Shown in pieces: positions 1-7,707 of a stretch of 29,447 nucleotides of DNA. The translations under genes and the position numbers were made by a program. The stretch is from an uncultured Pelagibacteraceae bacterium (GTDB taxonomy: Bacteria; Pseudomonadota; Alphaproteobacteria; Pelagibacterales; Pelagibacteraceae): NCBI GenBank assembly GCA_902633885.1, contig CACPIK010000006.1:1-29447 (forward strand), read 5' to 3'. The notes beneath the pieces were generated by a model that was given only the letters and a program-made list of their open reading frames with translations, had not been told where the DNA came from and did not search any database. The number at the start of each line of letters is the position of its first letter. Position 1 is the first letter of the stretch.

Positions 1-977
1 GATTAGAGGAAAATATTAAATCTAAATTTAAATTTAATTTTAAATTTGATTTTTTAGCTATTGATAGATTTATTGCAAATTTTTTTCAAAAAATTGACCA
101 GAAAATTGAAAACTTTAAATTATTAAGATTTGAAGAAAAAAGAAAACTTAAGCTTGAAGCAATAGAAAGATCTGAATTAGAAAAACAAAAACTAGCTGAA
201 AAAAAAATAGAAGAAGAACAAGCTCAATTAAAGTTAAAAGAAAAACAATTAAAAGAGGAAGAAAGGTTAGAAAAACAAAGAGCAAAAGATATAAAATTAT
301 TTTTAAGAAAAGAACAGGCAATATTAAGAAAAGAGCAGGCAGAGAGACAAAGAAAATTTTTAGAAGAATTAAAAATAGAAAAACAAATAGAAAAATTTAG
401 AATTAGAGAAGTTAAAGAATTAGAAAAATTAGAAAAAGTTTCTTTAAAAGAAAAAAGAGAAGATTATGCATCTCTCCAAGAAAGAATTGAGAAGTTAAAG
501 AATAAATATAGACTTATTAGAGATCAAAAAATTAGAGAAAGAGTAGAGGCTCTTGGTGTTAAAATTCAAGAAGGTGATGATAGATTAGCAATTTTACAAA
601 AAGAGAAAGAATATAATTTAGCAAGACAAAAAGTAGAATTTGCTCTTGAAAGTTTTTATAGAAGTGCGAATAGTTTAGTTTTTCAATTAAACAAAAGATA
701 CATTACAAAACACATGTCTATATTGAGATGTATTGATAGAAGATTTGAAACAGGCGAAATTTTTATAAAATGGGACGAGTCTATCGATGATGAATGGTTA
801 ATATTGATATATATCAAAGATAATTCTCCAGACGAAGGTATAATTATTGAAGATAAAACAAATGATGAAAAAAATTTATCACATGAGTTTAAAACAAATG
901 AAATATTTAAAGCTTCAGATTTGATGGTTGACTCTTTAACTCAATTAATTTCAAGAAAAAGAGATAAAAATAATTAA
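1..977 (+). CDS. Coiled-coil protein of unknown function, 5' end outside window
   Basis: The reading frame is open from base 3 without a stop to the TAA at 975-977, so the gene begins upstream of the window; the first ATG in frame (714) is internal and should not be taken as the start. About 324 residues are visible. Roughly the first 240 are very rich in Lys, Glu, Gln, Arg and Leu with heptad-like spacing, which predicts a long coiled coil. The last 85 residues form a compact, less charged segment with several hydrophobic beta-like stretches (for example EWLILIYI) and probably fold as a separate domain. I do not recognise a family and see no catalytic motif. It converges on the regulator gene at 995 with 17 bases between the stops. 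The frame is certain; the function is not. Confidence 0.85.
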   Translation, partial: LEENIKSKFKFNFKFDFLAIDRFIANFFQKIDQKIENFKLLRFEEKRKLKLEAIERSELEKQKLAEKKIEEEQAQLKLKEKQLKEEERLEKQRAKDIKLFLRKEQAILRKEQAERQRKFLEELKIEKQIEKFRIREVKELEKLEKVSLKEKREDYASLQERIEKLKNKYRLIRDQKIRERVEALGVKIQEGDDRLAILQKEKEYNLARQKVEFALESFYRSANSLVFQLNKRYITKHMSILRCIDRRFETGEIFIKWDESIDDEWLILIYIKDNSPDEGIIIEDKTNDEKNLSHEFKTNEIFKASDLMVDSLTQLISRKRDKNN

Positions 978-994
978 TATCCAAAAATTTCTTT

Positions 995-2419
995 TTATTC
1001 ATTAACATAAACAGATACTCCCCTAGAATTTATATCTACATCAAATTTTTTGTGTAATGGTGGAAATGCTCTTTGAGAACAGTCTAGTCTATCACAAGTT
1101 CTGCATGATACGCCAATAGGTATTTCTGATTTTTTATCATTTAAATCTAAATTTTCTGTATATACAAAATCTTTAGCATATTTAGCTTCGCAACCTAAAC
1201 CAATCGATAACATGCTTTTTTTTTGACCGTATCTACCAACTCCTTTTTCAACAGTTTTAGCTATACATACATATTTTTCTCCATTAGTCATTTTACTTAC
1301 TGCAGCTTGAATTACTCCTGGTCTGGAAAAAGCAGAATAAACATTCCATCTTGGACACGCTCCCCCATACCGTGGTATTTCTATTCCAGATAATGAAAAT
1401 CTTTTTGATATATTTCCCGCAACATCTACTCTTAAAAAGTGAAAAGGTATTCCTGGAAGTTTAGGGTCTTGCAAGCATGTTACCCTATGAGCAACTTGCT
1501 CGAAAGAAGTTGCAAATGTATTTTGCAAAAGCTCTAAATCATATTTTAATACTTTACATTCTTTGTGAAAAAGCTCATAAGGCATTAAAATTGCTGCTCC
1601 ACAGTAATTTAAGAGCGCAACTCTAGTTAATTTTTTTGATTCTTCTGAAGGAAAATTAAATGTAGATAAATAATCATCAATTTCATTTGAAGCACCTTCT
1701 TGAGAAATTTGAGCTGCGGCAAAAAGTTTTTTTGTTTCAAGAGATAGATAATCAGATAATAACAATTCTTTTTCTTTTACTTTATAAATTTTTGAAAATG
1801 GCTTTCCTTCTTCTGGTATTACATCTTTTACTTTAATGTTATATTCTTTTTTTAAAAAGTCGCACAAAGCAATATATCTTGTTCTATTACTCTGTTTAAC
1901 TTTTTCAAATATAGAATTTGCAAAATTTTCTAATTTTGGAAAGAAATTTTTATTTTCTTGCAAAAAGTCAGAAATTACTTCTCCTGGAAAAGCTGTTTTT
2001 CTGCTATCTATGATTTTTCCAGAAATATTTTCTAATTTATTGACTATTTCATGATCTTTTTGTTTAAAATTATCACCCAGTTTTATTAGAGCTCTTGCAA
2101 TTTTGGGATTAGTATTTACTAGATCTTTAACTTCAGGTCCTAAAATATCTAAGTCTTCGAACAAATCATCGCCTAGTAGTTCGGAAATATTATTTTCTAA
2201 ATTTATATCTGTTTTGCTTGTTAAATCAGAAAGTTCTATCTTCAATTTGTCACAAACTTTCAAAAGTAGATCTCCATCGATTTTTCTTTTACCGCTTTCA
2301 ATTAAGTTTAAGTAACTAGGAGAAATTCCCATTTCTTCAGCCAATTTATTAGCTTGAATTCCCAACTGGCGCCTAAAAGCTTTAATTTTAGGACCTATTT
2401 TTGTATTAATTTGACTCAT
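995..2419 (-). CDS. XRE-family regulator with DUF2083 C-terminal domain (ScfR/RamB type)
   Basis: This is a 474-residue transcriptional regulator. I chose ATG 2417-2419 (MSQINTKIG), because the 13 residues encoded upstream run into the operator region. Residues about 8-62 form an XRE helix-turn-helix (IQANKLAEEMGISPSYLNLI). The middle resembles the IrrE/ImmA-like domain of this family (LLSDYL ... SFEQVAHRV) but shows no intact HExxH zinc protease motif. The C-terminus has the family's cysteine-rich DUF2083 region (ACPRWNV; SCRTCDRLDC). Relatives such as RamB of Corynebacterium and MccR/PccR of Rhodobacter control glyoxylate, acetate or acyl-CoA genes. Here the gene is divergent from isocitrate lyase, with TTGTAAA-type palindromes between them, so control of aceA and of itself is the natural inference. 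Family confidence is high; the ligand is unknown. Confidence 0.88.
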   Translation of the reverse strand: MSQINTKIGPKIKAFRRQLGIQANKLAEEMGISPSYLNLIESGKRKIDGDLLLKVCDKLKIELSDLTSKTDINLENNISELLGDDLFEDLDILGPEVKDLVNTNPKIARALIKLGDNFKQKDHEIVNKLENISGKIIDSRKTAFPGEVISDFLQENKNFFPKLENFANSIFEKVKQSNRTRYIALCDFLKKEYNIKVKDVIPEEGKPFSKIYKVKEKELLLSDYLSLETKKLFAAAQISQEGASNEIDDYLSTFNFPSEESKKLTRVALLNYCGAAILMPYELFHKECKVLKYDLELLQNTFATSFEQVAHRVTCLQDPKLPGIPFHFLRVDVAGNISKRFSLSGIEIPRYGGACPRWNVYSAFSRPGVIQAAVSKMTNGEKYVCIAKTVEKGVGRYGQKKSMLSIGLGCEAKYAKDFVYTENLDLNDKKSEIPIGVSCRTCDRLDCSQRAFPPLHKKFDVDINSRGVSVYVNE

Positions 2420-2529
2420 TTTACAATTTGTAAATTTTGTAAATAAATATTTACACAAAATTAATTGATTTTACAAGGAAAATTGATAAATGAGTAGATT
2501 TTGTAAATATTGTAAATTATAAAATTTAC
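2420..2529. promoter_or_regulatory. Clustered TTTACAA/TTGTAAA palindromes, probable operators
   Basis: The gap between the regulator start and the small ORF is filled with variants of one half-site. TTTACAATTTGTAAA at 2420-2434 is a palindrome with 6-bp arms and abuts the regulator start codon. TGTAAATAAATATTTACA at about 2438-2455 has 7-bp arms. Further half-sites lie at about 2469-2475 (TTTTACAA) and 2499-2517 (TTTGTAAATATTGTAAA). ScfR/RamB-type regulators are known to bind TTTGCAAA-like palindromes, so these are plausible sites for the adjacent XRE protein. The position suggests autoregulation plus control of the rightward transcript. AT-richness makes chance palindromes likelier, but several copies with a central C/G in one 100-bp gap argue for function. 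Confidence 0.55.
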
Positions 2530-2688
2530 ATGGAAAACAAAATTAAAAACATTGAAAATAATCAACAAATTACAAATCATGAAGAACATTTAGAGCATAA
2601 ATCAAAAGGAATTTACATAAGAGACGATCATTGCGACTGGGGATCTAGTGGCATGAATGAATTTACTGAAGAGTATAGCTCAAAATAA
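2530..2688 (+). CDS. Small ORF of 52 residues between regulator and aceA
   Basis: ATG at 2530 and TAA at 2686-2688 give a 52-residue acidic, histidine-rich peptide. The first half is low-complexity (Asn, Lys, Glu, His). The second half looks more protein-like, with GIYIRDDHCDWGSSG at residues 27-41, containing a Cys, a Trp and several His/Asp. It lies 53 bp upstream of aceA in the same direction and directly downstream of the palindrome cluster, so it could be the first gene of the aceA transcript. No clear Shine-Dalgarno sequence precedes it; its start overlaps a TTTACA half-site. I do not recognise a family. It could be a real small protein or a chance ORF in the aceA leader. Confidence 0.5.
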   Translation: MENKIKNIENNQQITNHEEHLEHKSKGIYIRDDHCDWGSSGMNEFTEEYSSK

Positions 2689-2741
2689 AAAACTTAAGAT
2701 AATAAAGTTAATTTTTTCATTAAATTATAGAGGTTAAACTA

Positions 2742-4016
2742 ATGTCAGCTGAAAATATATCTTACGATCTAAAGAGATTTGCAGGAATAAAAAGAGACTA
2801 CACTCAAAAGGAAGTAGAAAGATTAAGAGGATCAATAAAAATAGAGTATTCAATGTGCAAGATGCAATCACAAAAACTTTGGAAATTACTGAACTCAGAG
2901 CCTTATATAAATACGCTTGGCTCACTTTCTGGAAACCATGCAGTCCAACATGCTAAAGCTGGTTTAAAAGCAATTTATCTTAGTGGATGGCAAGTAGCTG
3001 CAGATGCAAATAGTGCAGGAGAAATGTATCCTGATCAGTCTCTATATCCTTATGACAGCGCACCAAAGTTAGTTGAAACAATGAATAACTCTTTAATAAG
3101 AGCTGATCAAATTCAACATATGGAAATTATAGACGGTGATATGAATGAAAATAAAAAGGTAGATTATATGTTGCCAATTATTGCAGATGGTGAAGCAGGA
3201 TTTGGTGGTCCTTTAAATGTATTTGAGCTTACAAAAAAATTTATAAGAGCTGGTGCAGCAGGTGTACACTTTGAAGATCAATTGGCTAGTGAAAAAAAAT
3301 GTGGTCATATGGGTGGAAAAGTTTTAGTTCCAACTAGTACGATGGTCCGTAACTTAAAATCAGCAAGACTAGCAGCAGATATTGCTAATGTTCCTTTAAT
3401 AATTCTTGCAAGAACAGATGCTAATGCAGCAAAATTAATTACCAATGATTTTGATGAAAATGATAAATCTTTTTTAACAGGAGAAAGATCCCCTGAGGGA
3501 TTTTTCTATGTGAAAGATGGAATACAACAAGCTATTTCAAGAGGTTTAGCTTATGCTCCTTATGCCGATTTAATTTGGTGTGAAACAGCAACCCCAAATC
3601 TTGAAGAGGCGAAAAAATTTGCTGATGCAATTCATAATAAGTTTCCAGGAAAGATGTTAGCATATAATTGTTCACCATCTTTTAATTGGAAAAAACATCT
3701 ATCGGATGAAGAAATAGGAACTTTTCAGAAAAAAATTGGTGAAATGGGATATAAATTTCAATTTATAACTTTAGCAGGTTTTCATACGCAGAATATTGCA
3801 ATATTTGAATTAGCTGAAAAATATAAAAAAGAGGGTATGGCTGCATATTCTAAAATTCAAGAAAATGAGTTTGCTAGAGAAAAAGACGGATATACAAGTG
3901 TTAAACATCAAAGAGAAGTCGGCACATCTTATTTTGATGCAGTTTCAAACACAATAAGTTCAGGAAAAAGCTCCACTAACGCCATGGAAGGATCTACAGA
4001 ATCTGAGCAATTCTAG
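2742..4016 (+). CDS. aceA: Isocitrate lyase
   Basis: This protein cleaves isocitrate to succinate and glyoxylate, the first step of the glyoxylate bypass, in the cytoplasm. Its 424 residues are close to the usual bacterial length. The signature KKCGHMGGK lies at about 185-193 with the catalytic Cys187. Other family blocks are SGWQVAADAN and YPDQSLYP in the N-terminal third, the metal-site region PIIADGEAGFGG, and ARTDANAA. AGAGG about 7 bases before ATG 2742 serves as ribosome binding site. The divergent ScfR/RamB-like regulator and the operator-like palindromes upstream fit acetate or acyl-CoA dependent control. Its stop codon shares the bases CTAG (4013-4016) with the stop of the convergent djlA-like gene. 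Malate synthase, the next enzyme, is not in this window. Confidence 0.97.
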   Translation: MSAENISYDLKRFAGIKRDYTQKEVERLRGSIKIEYSMCKMQSQKLWKLLNSEPYINTLGSLSGNHAVQHAKAGLKAIYLSGWQVAADANSAGEMYPDQSLYPYDSAPKLVETMNNSLIRADQIQHMEIIDGDMNENKKVDYMLPIIADGEAGFGGPLNVFELTKKFIRAGAAGVHFEDQLASEKKCGHMGGKVLVPTSTMVRNLKSARLAADIANVPLIILARTDANAAKLITNDFDENDKSFLTGERSPEGFFYVKDGIQQAISRGLAYAPYADLIWCETATPNLEEAKKFADAIHNKFPGKMLAYNCSPSFNWKKHLSDEEIGTFQKKIGEMGYKFQFITLAGFHTQNIAIFELAEKYKKEGMAAYSKIQENEFAREKDGYTSVKHQREVGTSYFDAVSNTISSGKSSTNAMEGSTESEQF

Positions 4017-4738
4017 TTTGTTTTTAATTTTTGAATTTGAGTCCAAGCTGAGTTTATTGCTCTCATTTTAGCCTTGCTTTCATCTATTACTTCTTGAGGA
4101 ACTCCTTTACTAATAAGTAAATCGGGATGATGTTCTTTGCTAAGTTTAAGATACCTTTTTCTTATTATTTCTATTGAGTCATCAGATTTACTTTCTAAAA
4201 CTATATATGGATTTAATTTATCTGAAGATTTTCTACTCTCTTTAATACCTTTTATTTGAATTTCGTTTAATCCAAATATCCTGGCAATATCTTCAATCAT
4301 ATTCATTTCAGAGTCGCTAACATTACCATCTGCTTCCGCTATATAAAAAAGTATATTTATAACTTCTTCAAGTACATTAATATTTCCTCTGTATATTTGT
4401 GCTATTTGTTTTGCATAAGGCTCATATCCAGTTTTTTCTTCTTTAGCTTTATTAAATATCTTCCCAACTTGATCTAATTCATTTTCTGGAATTTTTAATT
4501 TATCTTTAACTGCAATTAACTCTTCTCGACTAACTTGACCATCGGCTTTGCTTAACTTAGCTGATAGAACAATTAGAGATAAAGCAAAAACCTGTTGAGA
4601 TTGTTCAAAAGATACAAATCCAGCTCTAGTTTTTGCTCTAGATATTTTTCCCCCAATTAATGAACCTAATAACATCCCAATAGGTCCCCCAAGAGAGAAA
4701 CCTATCATTCCACCAATTAAACTTCCCCAGATAGCCAT
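4013..4738 (-). CDS. djlA: DjlA-like membrane-anchored TerB/J-domain co-chaperone
   Basis: This is a 241-residue protein with DjlA architecture. Residues about 1-32 are a glycine-rich hydrophobic hairpin (GGMIGFSLGGPIGMLLGS) that should anchor it in the inner membrane. Residues about 45-165 form a TerB-like helical domain with acidic repeats (LSKADGQVS; IAEADGNVSDSE). Residues about 170-241 form a C-terminal J-domain with the essential HPD at 204-206. J-domains stimulate the ATPase of DnaK, so it should recruit Hsp70 to the cytoplasmic face of the membrane. Its ATG overlaps the stop of the upstream gene (TAATG, 4736-4740 on the minus strand), implying translational coupling. It ends convergently with aceA in a shared CTAG. 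Confidence 0.85.
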   Translation of the reverse strand: MAIWGSLIGGMIGFSLGGPIGMLLGSLIGGKISRAKTRAGFVSFEQSQQVFALSLIVLSAKLSKADGQVSREELIAVKDKLKIPENELDQVGKIFNKAKEEKTGYEPYAKQIAQIYRGNINVLEEVINILFYIAEADGNVSDSEMNMIEDIARIFGLNEIQIKGIKESRKSSDKLNPYIVLESKSDDSIEIIRKRYLKLSKEHHPDLLISKGVPQEVIDESKAKMRAINSAWTQIQKLKTN

Positions 4739-5418
4739 TATTCAAAATTATTTAATCTATATTCCCAATCACCCATTTTGGAATAAGAAACCTTTAAAAT
4801 CAAATTATTTTTTGGATTATACCAGATATCAAAATCCAATTTTTTATCTTCAGATAGATTTTCGTCTTTAGATTTTAATTTAAAGTGTTCTGTTAAATAT
4901 TCATTATTATTGATTGTTATTTTTTCTTTTCCAATAAAAGAAACAATTTGTTCCTTTATACTACCTGATAGAGGGCTTATTTGCTTATTAGATTTTAAAA
5001 TTTTATGATTCCACCAATTTCCTATAACACAATCTAAACTTGCCTTTCCTTTGTAAGACGATCCATTAATGATAAATTTTTTTAAAGACTCCTCATATTT
5101 TAATTCTACATATTTTTCTTTATCATTTTGAAAAGTATTTGATTTAAAAGAAATTAGTTTATCATCTTTATATTTTTCTATTGCTTCCCCAGATATTGAA
5201 AATACGGTAACACCAAACAATTCAACTTTAAATTTAGTATAATTTTTTACAGTCATAATATTATTTTTATTTTCAAAATAATAATTACTGTGACCAATAA
5301 CTTCTCCATTACGAACAACATCCATTTCTATTTTTTTTATACCTTTATAATGACTGGAATGAGCAAAAGTTTTTGTAGCTATAAATACTATTATAATTGT
5401 AAATAAGTATTTTTTCAT
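4738..5418 (-). CDS. Secreted DUF6134-like protein
   Basis: The product has 226 residues. Residues 1-19 are a signal peptide (MKKYLFTIIIVFIATKTFA), after which the mature protein would begin HSSHYKG. The rest is an alternating hydrophobic/charged, beta-rich sequence without membrane segments, so it is probably periplasmic. The block GNWWNHKILKSNKQISPLSG resembles what I remember of DUF6134 (periplasmic, alphaproteobacterial, unknown function); that name is from memory and only moderately certain. It is the first gene of a two-gene unit with djlA, whose start codon overlaps its stop. Its promoter must lie in the 50-bp divergent gap to the YczE-like gene. No catalytic motif is visible. Confidence 0.75.
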   Translation of the reverse strand: MKKYLFTIIIVFIATKTFAHSSHYKGIKKIEMDVVRNGEVIGHSNYYFENKNNIMTVKNYTKFKVELFGVTVFSISGEAIEKYKDDKLISFKSNTFQNDKEKYVELKYEESLKKFIINGSSYKGKASLDCVIGNWWNHKILKSNKQISPLSGSIKEQIVSFIGKEKITINNNEYLTEHFKLKSKDENLSEDKKLDFDIWYNPKNNLILKVSYSKMGDWEYRLNNFE

Positions 5419-5468
5419 TTTATTGGATTTTAATTAAAGAAAGTATACATAATAGTTAAAAATAAAAA

Positions 5469-6116
5469 ATGTTTTTAACTATAAAAAAAATTCCCAAAGT
5501 TTCTTGGAGTTCAGAAAAACCACTTAATTTAAGACCAAAATTAGCTACTTTTTTATTTTTGACTTTTGGTTTAAGCTTATTCGGAATAGGTGAAGGGTTA
5601 TTATTGGTTTCTTATATGGGAGCTTCACCTTGGAGTGTGTTTGCCCAAGGTATATCATTACATGTTGATTATTCGATAGGTTTAATTACTTTTTTTACTA
5701 GCTTAATTGTAATATTTCTTTGGATATTTTTAAGTCAGAAGCCTGGAATAGGAACAATATTAAATGCAATTATTATAGCTGTGATGATAGATGTTTGTTT
5801 AAAATACTTTCAAACTCCCGAGACTTTTATTGCTAAAATGTTTTTAGCGCTCTTTTCAGTGTTTTTGGTTGGAATAGGAAGTGGCTTTTATTTAATTGCA
5901 AATTTAGGACCTGGTCCTAGAGACGGACTTATGACTGGTTTACAAAGAAAAACAAATTTACCTATTGCTATGGTACGAGGATTTTTAGAAATAACAGTCG
6001 TATCAATTGGTTGGTATTTAGGTGGAACCGTGGGCATTGGCACTTTGTTGTTCGCTTTTGGAGTAGGTCCATCTGTAGCTTTAGGTTTATATTTAGTAAA
6101 CAAGATGTTCTCTTAA
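5469..6116 (+). CDS. YczE/YyaS-like multi-pass membrane protein
   Basis: This 215-residue integral membrane protein has five or six predicted helices, at roughly 25-50, 65-90, 95-115, 122-145, 165-185 and 187-212. Glycine-rich loops (GIGEGLLLVSYMGASPWSV, IANLGPGPRDGLMTGL, GTVGIGTLLFAFGVGP) are typical of the YczE/YitT-like family, in which the GPGPRDG motif recurs. The family's transport substrate is not established; some members sit near transporters or regulators. It stands alone between two minus-strand units. There is no strong Shine-Dalgarno before ATG 5469; ATAAAAA precedes it. Confidence 0.85.
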   Translation: MFLTIKKIPKVSWSSEKPLNLRPKLATFLFLTFGLSLFGIGEGLLLVSYMGASPWSVFAQGISLHVDYSIGLITFFTSLIVIFLWIFLSQKPGIGTILNAIIIAVMIDVCLKYFQTPETFIAKMFLALFSVFLVGIGSGFYLIANLGPGPRDGLMTGLQRKTNLPIAMVRGFLEITVVSIGWYLGGTVGIGTLLFAFGVGPSVALGLYLVNKMFS

Positions 6117-6210
6117 AAAGTGATATATACAACCGTAATGATTTTGTAGAATCACGAGATGTGGTTTGTCAGAAAAAGACTACATAAATTTGTTAGATTA
6201 ACAATTAGAC

Positions 6211-6236
6211 CACCCTGAAAAAGGTGTTTAATTTTT
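6211..6236 (+). terminator. Weak hairpin plus T-tract after the YczE-like gene
   Basis: CACC (6211-6214) and GGTG (6223-6226) can form a short 4-bp stem followed by TTTAATTTTTT. It lies between convergent genes, where a terminator is expected. The stem is short, so the call is tentative. In the rest of the 120-bp gap I see only the loosely complementary ends of GTAGAATC...GACTAC and no gene. Confidence 0.3.
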
Positions 6237-6827
6237 TCAAAAAATTAGGCTAAGCAAATAAATTCCATAAATACCAAAAAGTATTCCAGTAAGGCGCAAT
6301 AAAATCAAAGATGCACTTGTTTTAATTGAAAAATAACCAATACCAACTCCAAATATATGTAGTGCCGTTGTTCCACAAATAAATCCTAAAACAAACAATA
6401 ATGGATTAGCCGCTGCGGGAACTTCTATTCCATGAGCAATTCCATGAAACAAACCAAAGATTCCAACAAAAATCATTATTAAGTTTACAGGAATTTTTTT
6501 TTCAATACTAATTCCAAATCCTAAAAGAATAACAGAAAAAACAATCCCGACTTCTACAAAAAAAAATTCATCAACAATTAAAAAAAATCCAAACAAACCT
6601 CCAATTGTCATTATAGTTACAAATGTTGTTGGTACTGTCAAAATAGCCCTTCCACCGATTTGAGCAGATAATATGCCAACACTTATCATCGCTAGAAAGT
6701 GATCAAAGCCTAAAACGGGGTGAGAAATTCCATCATAGAAACCAACCATACCTGTAAAATTATGAGCAAACACAGGTAACGGATAAATTAGTAAAAAAGC
6801 TAGAAATATAAAAAGATTTTTATTCAA
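6237..6827 (-). CDS. hupE: HupE/UreJ-family metal permease
   Basis: This 196-residue inner-membrane protein has a cleavable-type signal (MNKNLFIFLAFLLIYPLPVFA) followed by about six helices. The HupE/UreJ hallmarks are present: HNFTGMVGFYDGISHPVLG..DHFLAM near the mature N-terminus (split here; conserved HP and DH), and FGLFHGIAHGIEVPA in the middle, both providing histidines thought to bind Ni or Co. Family members serve hydrogenase or urease maturation, or act as nickel/cobalt importers in marine bacteria. Neither urease nor hydrogenase is in this window, so the metal cannot be assigned. Its start overlaps the end of the upstream 230-residue gene by 8 bases, so the two are very likely cotranscribed and work together. 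Confidence 0.85.
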   Translation of the reverse strand: MNKNLFIFLAFLLIYPLPVFAHNFTGMVGFYDGISHPVLGFDHFLAMISVGILSAQIGGRAILTVPTTFVTIMTIGGLFGFFLIVDEFFFVEVGIVFSVILLGFGISIEKKIPVNLIMIFVGIFGLFHGIAHGIEVPAAANPLLFVLGFICGTTALHIFGVGIGYFSIKTSASLILLRLTGILFGIYGIYLLSLIF

Positions 6828-7512
6828 AATAATTTTTTTTTTTAAAAAATAGTTTTTTAATAGTTATATATATTAAAAAAAATAATACCAATAATACAAT
6901 GTGAGGTATATACGCTGCTACATCGAATTTTTTCCAGTGAACTAAATCCATATAAGGTCCAATATAAAAAATAATAGGAGTCCAAGTAAGTATTTTTTCA
7001 AAAGTATTTGATCCAAAAAACTCAGCCTCACCAACAGCTAGAGAATAGTTTCCAATATTTTCATTATTATAAACTTTAATAATATAAGTTCCCGATTTGA
7101 TTATAAAACTTTTTTTAAAACCTGTTTCTTTGTTTATTTCTCCACCTATTTCAGGACCTTTCCAATACCAGTCTCTTGCGTAAGGTTCATACCAAGGTTC
7201 CCATTTAAAATCAGATCCATCAGCATGATATACAATATTATTATTTTCATCAGTAACTTCTAAAGACAACCAAATATAATCATCATTAACTTTTGGACTC
7301 AAAATACTTGTATAAAACAAAAATTCTTTTTCACTTTTTATTCTATAGTAATGTGGTTTACCTTTTAATTTTGCATAATATGCTTTTGAAATCTCAGGAT
7401 TCTTTACTTCATGAGGATTTTCTTTTGTCGGATTATATTTAATTAGTTTTGGTTGATGAGCTAAAGCTTTTACTGAAATTAAAACTAAAAATAACGAAAT
7501 GATAAGTTTCAT
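6820..7512 (-). CDS. Signal-peptide protein with C-terminal membrane anchor, hupE partner
   Basis: The product has 230 residues. A signal peptide (MKLIISLFLVLISVKALA) is followed by a mature end HQPKLIKYNP. A beta-rich domain fills about 40-165 (IWLSLEVTDENNNIVYHADG; SGTYIIKVYNNENIGNYSLA resembles the strand pattern of a pre-peptidase or carbohydrate-binding-like beta sandwich). One strong transmembrane helix at about 203-220 (IPHIVLLVLFFLIYITI) precedes a Lys-rich cytoplasmic tail. The topology is a periplasmic domain anchored in the inner membrane. Its 8-base overlap with hupE suggests it assists that permease, perhaps by capturing metal. No family is recognised. Its promoter should lie just right of 7512, before the terminator at 7540. 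Confidence 0.75.
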   Translation of the reverse strand: MKLIISLFLVLISVKALAHQPKLIKYNPTKENPHEVKNPEISKAYYAKLKGKPHYYRIKSEKEFLFYTSILSPKVNDDYIWLSLEVTDENNNIVYHADGSDFKWEPWYEPYARDWYWKGPEIGGEINKETGFKKSFIIKSGTYIIKVYNNENIGNYSLAVGEAEFFGSNTFEKILTWTPIIFYIGPYMDLVHWKKFDVAAYIPHIVLLVLFFLIYITIKKLFFKKKNYFE

Positions 7513-7538
7513 GAGACTTATATTATATTTATCATATC

Positions 7539-7573
7539 AAAAAAAAACCCCCAAATAAATTGGGGGTTTTTTT
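7539..7573. terminator. Bidirectional intrinsic terminator, left edge of the groEL-linked array
   Basis: A 9-base A-run is followed by the 7-bp stem CCCCCAA/TTGGGGG with loop ATAAA (7548-7566) and then T7. It works in both directions. Nothing on the plus strand upstream needs it, and the minus gene at 7512 starts to its left. Its position just before a groEL 3'-end copy (7574-7611) matches the terminator of groEL itself at 14699-14730. The best reading is that this is the displaced original groEL terminator. Confidence 0.8.
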
Positions 7574-7611
7574 GAATTTTTGTTTGAGATTAATGGGGAT
7601 TACATTCTCAT
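7574..7611. repeat. groEL 3'-end copy A (left attachment-like site)
   Basis: GAATTTTTGTTTGAGA..AATGGGGATTACATTC matches the sequence across the groEL stop at 14731-14764 with 2 differences in 34 bases. The match continues into former coding sequence: read on the minus strand it ends ATG-AGA-ATG-TAA, against ATG-GGA-ATG-TAA in groEL. Beyond about 7615 the similarity ends. It is therefore a detached end of a groEL gene. Confidence 0.75.
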
Positions 7612-7654
7612 ACTGGTTTCTAATAATACTTGATTTACTTAACATTTTGAAAAT

Positions 7655-7707
7655 TCCTTCATCACTCTTCATCACTATTTAAAGCAATTTTAAAGCAATT
7701 TAAAAGA
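7655..7707. repeat. Left-end iterons of the mod-res cassette
   Basis: TCCTTCATCAC and TCTTCATCAC stand in tandem, followed by TATTT and then AAAGCAATTTT, AAAGCAATTT, AAAAG at 10-11 bp spacing. The 53-bp block recurs with only two differences at 13572-13624, the left end of the third cassette. Helical-phase tandem sites beside a core sequence are typical of integrase arm sites or other protein-binding arrays. Confidence 0.7.

Noticed and set aside
714..977. Separate 87-residue gene
   Set aside because: The frame is open back to base 3, so this is the C-terminal part of a larger gene.
6117..6236. Small RNA between the YczE-like and hupE genes
   Set aside because: Only loose complementarity and a weak terminator; no promoter or strong structure.
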